Source of the DNA: Oscillospiraceae bacterium
Lineage (GTDB): Bacteria > Bacillota > Clostridia > Oscillospirales > Oscillospiraceae
Length of the DNA: 64,000 nt
Assembly: GCA_022801715.1 (NCBI GenBank)
Contig: JAAWSV010000002.1
Location: 1 to 64,000, forward strand
Reading direction: 5' to 3'
Notes under the pieces: model-generated
Told to the model about the DNA's origin: nothing
Seen by the model: the letters and a program-made list of their open reading frames with translations, nothing else
Database searches by the model: none
Position numbers and translations under genes: made by a program
In this document: positions 61,745 to 64,000 of the stretch, in pieces
How the letters are laid out: each line of letters starts with the position of its first letter
Numbering within the stretch: the stretch's first letter is position 1

Positions 61745-61935
61745 AGAAGGCACCGCCTTTCTAAGCGGAGAGGGGACCAAGCCCAGCGCGGCTTGCCGCA
61801 GTGTTGAGAAAATGTGCCGCCGGTTCATTTTCAGCGCAGACCCCGACAGCTGTGCTGGCGGGGTCGTACTGGGTAAAGCAGTACGATGGTATTTGCGCAG
61901 TCGGCGCAAACTCGGCGAGGGTTTCGGGGCCTGCG
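61740..61935 (+). repeat. Dispersed structured repeat, copy R5 (divergent)
   Basis: First hairpin CTTAGAGAAGGC-ACC-GCCTTTCTAAG overlaps the nusB stop. More hairpins follow: CAAGCC/GGCTTG, GAAAATG/CATTTTC, GACCCCG/CGGGGTC and TCGTACTG/CAGTACGA. It ends with the family core TTTGCGC-AGTCG-GCGCAAA-CTCGGCGAGGG. The 5' modules differ from R1-R4, but their number and the 3' core match. Confidence 0.72.
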
Positions 61936-61960
61936 GAGCGTACATGGTGCGCTCTTTTTT
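61936..61960 (+). terminator. Terminator at the end of R5, before xseA
   Basis: GAGCGTAC-ATG-GTGCGCTC followed by six T's. In this copy the last hairpin looks like a true intrinsic terminator. Confidence 0.75.
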
Positions 61961-61989
61961 CTTAGGGTATCGAGAGGGGGACAGGCTTT

Positions 61990-63195
61990 ATGGAGCGGCA
62001 TATCTACTCCGTATCGGAGGTAAACCAGCTGATCAAGTCCATGCTGGACAGGGAGCCCCAGCTGGGGGAGATCTTCCTCCGGGGGGAGATCTCCAACTAC
62101 AAGCTCTATCCCTCCGGCCACCACTACTTCACGCTGAAGGACGCGGAGGGGGCCATCCGCTGCGTCATATTCAAGGGGCAGGCCCTCCGCCTGCGCTTTC
62201 GGCCGGAGAACGGCATGAAGGTCATCGCCTTCGGCCGGATTACGGTGTTTCCCCGGGACGGGGTCTACCAGCTCTATTGCAGTGATCTCACCGCCGACGG
62301 GGTGGGGGACCTGCATATTGCCTTCGAGCAGCTCAAGGAGAAGCTCTACCGGGAGGGTCTTTTCGACAGTGCCCACAAGAAGCCCCTGCCGAAGTACCCC
62401 CAGCGCATCGCCATTATCACCAGTGCCGCCGGCGCCGCCGTCCACGATATGATCCGCATTCTCCGCCGGCGCTACCCCTTGGCCAAGGTGCTGCTGCTCC
62501 CCGTCCGGGTCCAGGGGCCGGAGGCCCCGCCGGAGATCGTGGGGGCCATCCGTTACGCCAACCGCTACCAGGTGGGGGACGTGATCATCACCGGCCGGGG
62601 GGGCGGATCCATTGAGGACCTGTGGGCCTTCAACGACGAGCGGGTGGCCCGGGCTATCTATGAGTCCGAAATCCCGATCATCTCCGCTGTGGGCCACGAG
62701 CCGGATGTGACCATTGCCGACTTCGTGGCGGATGTCCGGGCGGCTACCCCCTCTCACGCGGCGGAGATCGCCGTGCCGGACCAAGAGGAGCTGCGAGAAC
62801 GTCTGCTCTCCGCCCAAGGACGTATGGTGCAGGGGGAGGAGCGGCGTCTGGGCCTCCTCCGCACCCGGCTTACCGCCCTGTCGGAGAAGCGGGTCCTGCG
62901 GGATCCCATGGCCTTTTTGCAGGAGAAGCGGATGATCTTGGACTACGTTCAGCGGGCTTTGGCGGATCGGGGCGGGGCGATTTTGAGTGAGCCCAAGCGC
63001 CGCTTGGGAGCCCTCTCCGCCGCCTTGGACGCCATGAGCCCCTTGGCGGTGCTGGGCCGGGGCTACGCCATGCCCCAGCGGGAGGACGGCAGCGTCCTCC
63101 GCTCCGCCGCCGACGTATCGGCGGGGGACAAGCTCACGGTCACTATGGGGGACGGCGCTATCGACTGCCGGGTAGAGGAGGTAAGAACGCTGTGA
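61990..63195 (+). CDS. xseA: Exodeoxyribonuclease VII large subunit
   Basis: Single-strand exonuclease with XseB. N-terminal OB-fold (YSVSEVNQLIKSMLDREPQLGEIFLRGEISN), then the catalytic region with PKYPQRIAIITSAAGAAVHD and ITGRGGGSIEDLWAFNDE, and a helical C-terminal part. 401 residues. GTGA overlap with xseB. Confidence 0.96.
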   Translation: MERHIYSVSEVNQLIKSMLDREPQLGEIFLRGEISNYKLYPSGHHYFTLKDAEGAIRCVIFKGQALRLRFRPENGMKVIAFGRITVFPRDGVYQLYCSDLTADGVGDLHIAFEQLKEKLYREGLFDSAHKKPLPKYPQRIAIITSAAGAAVHDMIRILRRRYPLAKVLLLPVRVQGPEAPPEIVGAIRYANRYQVGDVIITGRGGGSIEDLWAFNDERVARAIYESEIPIISAVGHEPDVTIADFVADVRAATPSHAAEIAVPDQEELRERLLSAQGRMVQGEERRLGLLRTRLTALSEKRVLRDPMAFLQEKRMILDYVQRALADRGGAILSEPKRRLGALSAALDAMSPLAVLGRGYAMPQREDGSVLRSAADVSAGDKLTVTMGDGAIDCRVEEVRTL

Positions 63196-63431
63196 AAAAA
63201 AGTGAGAATAAGAGGTCCTTTGAGGAGAATATTGCCCGTTTGGAGGAGATTGTGGCCCTGCTGGAGAAGGGGGACGCCCCCCTCAGCGACTCCCTGTCCC
63301 TGTTTCAGGAGGGGACGGGGCTGGTGGCCGTGTGCAATACCATGCTCAGTGAGGCGGAGCAGCAGGTGGTGAAGCTCCAGAAGGGTCCGGAGGGCGCCCC
63401 CGTTGAGCTGCCCTTCGCCGGGGAGGAGTGA
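63192..63431 (+). CDS. xseB: Exodeoxyribonuclease VII small subunit
   Basis: 79-residue helical hairpin subunit; FEENIARLEEIVALLEKGDAPLSDSLSLFQEG is the family signature. GTG start overlapping the xseA stop, SD GAGGAGG within xseA. Confidence 0.95.
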   Translation: MKKSENKRSFEENIARLEEIVALLEKGDAPLSDSLSLFQEGTGLVAVCNTMLSEAEQQVVKLQKGPEGAPVELPFAGEE

Positions 63432-63435
63432 CCCC

Positions 63436-63876
63436 ATGATGCCCTATCGCCACACGGTACAGTACTATGAGACCGATAAGATGGGCATTACCCACCACTC
63501 CAACTACATCCGCTGGATGGAGGAGGCCCGGGTGGCCATGCTGGAGGAGATGGGCTGGGGCTATGACCGGCTGGAGTCCTTGGGTGTGGGATCCCCGGTG
63601 ATCGGCCTGCACTGCGAGTATAAGCACCCGACCACCTTCCGGGACGAGGTGGAGATCACCGCAGAGGTGCTGGAGTACCGGGGGGTCCATCTGGTGGTGT
63701 CCTACCAGATGCGCCGGTGCTCCGATGGGGAGACCGTGCTCACCGGCACCTCCCGTCACTGCTTTGTGGGGACAGATGGGAGGCTCCTGCGCCTGCGCCG
63801 GGTTTTGCCGGCGTTTGACGAGGCCCTGCGGGCGATGGTACCGCCGTCCCCGGCGAAGGGGACGGCGCAGAAGTAG
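63436..63876 (+). CDS. Acyl-CoA thioesterase (4HBT hotdog family)
   Basis: 146 residues with the hotdog active-site block ETDKMGITHHSNYIRWMEEAR and YRGVHLVVSYQM. Likely a YbgC-like acyl-CoA thioesterase; substrate unknown. It lies 4 bases after xseB and in front of the probable prenyl synthetase gene, an insertion into the usual xseB-ispA order. The start at 63436 has GGGGAGGAG upstream; the next codon is also ATG. Confidence 0.87.
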   Translation: MMPYRHTVQYYETDKMGITHHSNYIRWMEEARVAMLEEMGWGYDRLESLGVGSPVIGLHCEYKHPTTFRDEVEITAEVLEYRGVHLVVSYQMRRCSDGETVLTGTSRHCFVGTDGRLLRLRRVLPAFDEALRAMVPPSPAKGTAQK

Positions 63877-63921
63877 AGACAGAATCTGCCGGGAATCGGC
63901 AGGCGGGAAAGGGGAGAGGAT

Positions 63922-64000
63922 ATGTACGAGGAGACCTATCAGACCTATCTGACGGAGATTGAGGGGTTTTTACAGGGGCTGTTTCTCACAAAAGCGCCCT
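63922..64000 (+). CDS. ispA: Start of a probable polyprenyl (farnesyl) diphosphate synthase, partial
   Basis: Only 26 codons are inside the window (MYEETYQTYLTEIEGFLQGL). The helical N-terminus YxxYLxxIExxL and the position after xseAB fit IspA, which would use products of the MEP genes dxr and ispG found upstream. The SD is GGGGAGAGG. Truncated by the window end; the call rests mainly on context. Confidence 0.5.
   Translation, partial: MYEETYQTYLTEIEGFLQGLFLTKAP

Overview
The window comes from a G+C-rich, spore-forming, anaerobic Firmicute, most likely a clostridium of the Oscillospiraceae group (Flavonifractor/Oscillibacter-like). Evidence: a complete spoIIIAA-AH sporulation operon, both Gram-positive replicative polymerases (PolC and a short DnaE), HPr kinase, the rapZ-yvcK-whiA cluster, four-cysteine L28 and L32, a flavodiiron protein, and strong GGAGG-type ribosome binding sites with consensus -35/-10 promoters (17-base spacers). 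The genus is an inference; no rRNA is present.

Layout. 1-7.9 kb: tail of an Ala/Asp/Lys-rich protein, a lipoprotein, then sipS-rbgA-rnhB-yraN, a membrane dipeptidase, thrC, a zinc-ribbon membrane protein and a metallophosphoesterase. 8-14.8 kb: protein quality control (tig, clpP, clpX, lon) plus engB. 15-25.7 kb: pyrH-frr-uppS-cdsA-dxr-rseP-ispG-polC, the classic Firmicute block joining translation recycling, isoprenoid/lipid precursors and replication. 26-27.8 kb: a lipoprotein and a flavodiiron protein behind a consensus promoter. 27.9-33.6 kb, minus strand: a polyamine ABC transporter (potABCD), a pseudouridine synthase and a cupin. 33.7-41.8 kb: yceD-rpmF, about 1 kb of structured non-coding DNA, a DUF512 radical-SAM protein, der, plsY, gpsA, an AraC regulator and rpmB. 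42-49.6 kb: hprK, glucokinase, murB, rapZ, yvcK, whiA and two smaller genes. 49.7-55.8 kb: dnaE, DUF4364, a cysteine-rich protein, DUF4180 and a holin-like gene. 55.9-64 kb: spoIIIAA-AH, asp23-like, nusB, xseAB, a thioesterase and the start of a probable polyprenyl synthetase.

The coding content is mostly conserved housekeeping. The unusual material lies between genes. (1) A roughly 150-250 base structured element occurs five times (R1-R5). Linkers and loops are conserved while the stem sequences differ from copy to copy yet stay paired, and in the four copies with a complete left end the first hairpin starts within about 6 bases of the upstream stop codon. (2) A short AATTAGGAATGAGGA box recurs at gene ends and supplies the TAG stop codon of at least four genes. 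(3) A 190-base run of consecutive hairpins at 35.13-35.32 kb includes a 69-base three-tier hairpin with a GGAA tetraloop. (4) A perfect 11-bp inverted repeat overlaps the hprK -10 box and predicted start site. No CRISPR array, insertion sequence, tRNA or rRNA gene was seen.
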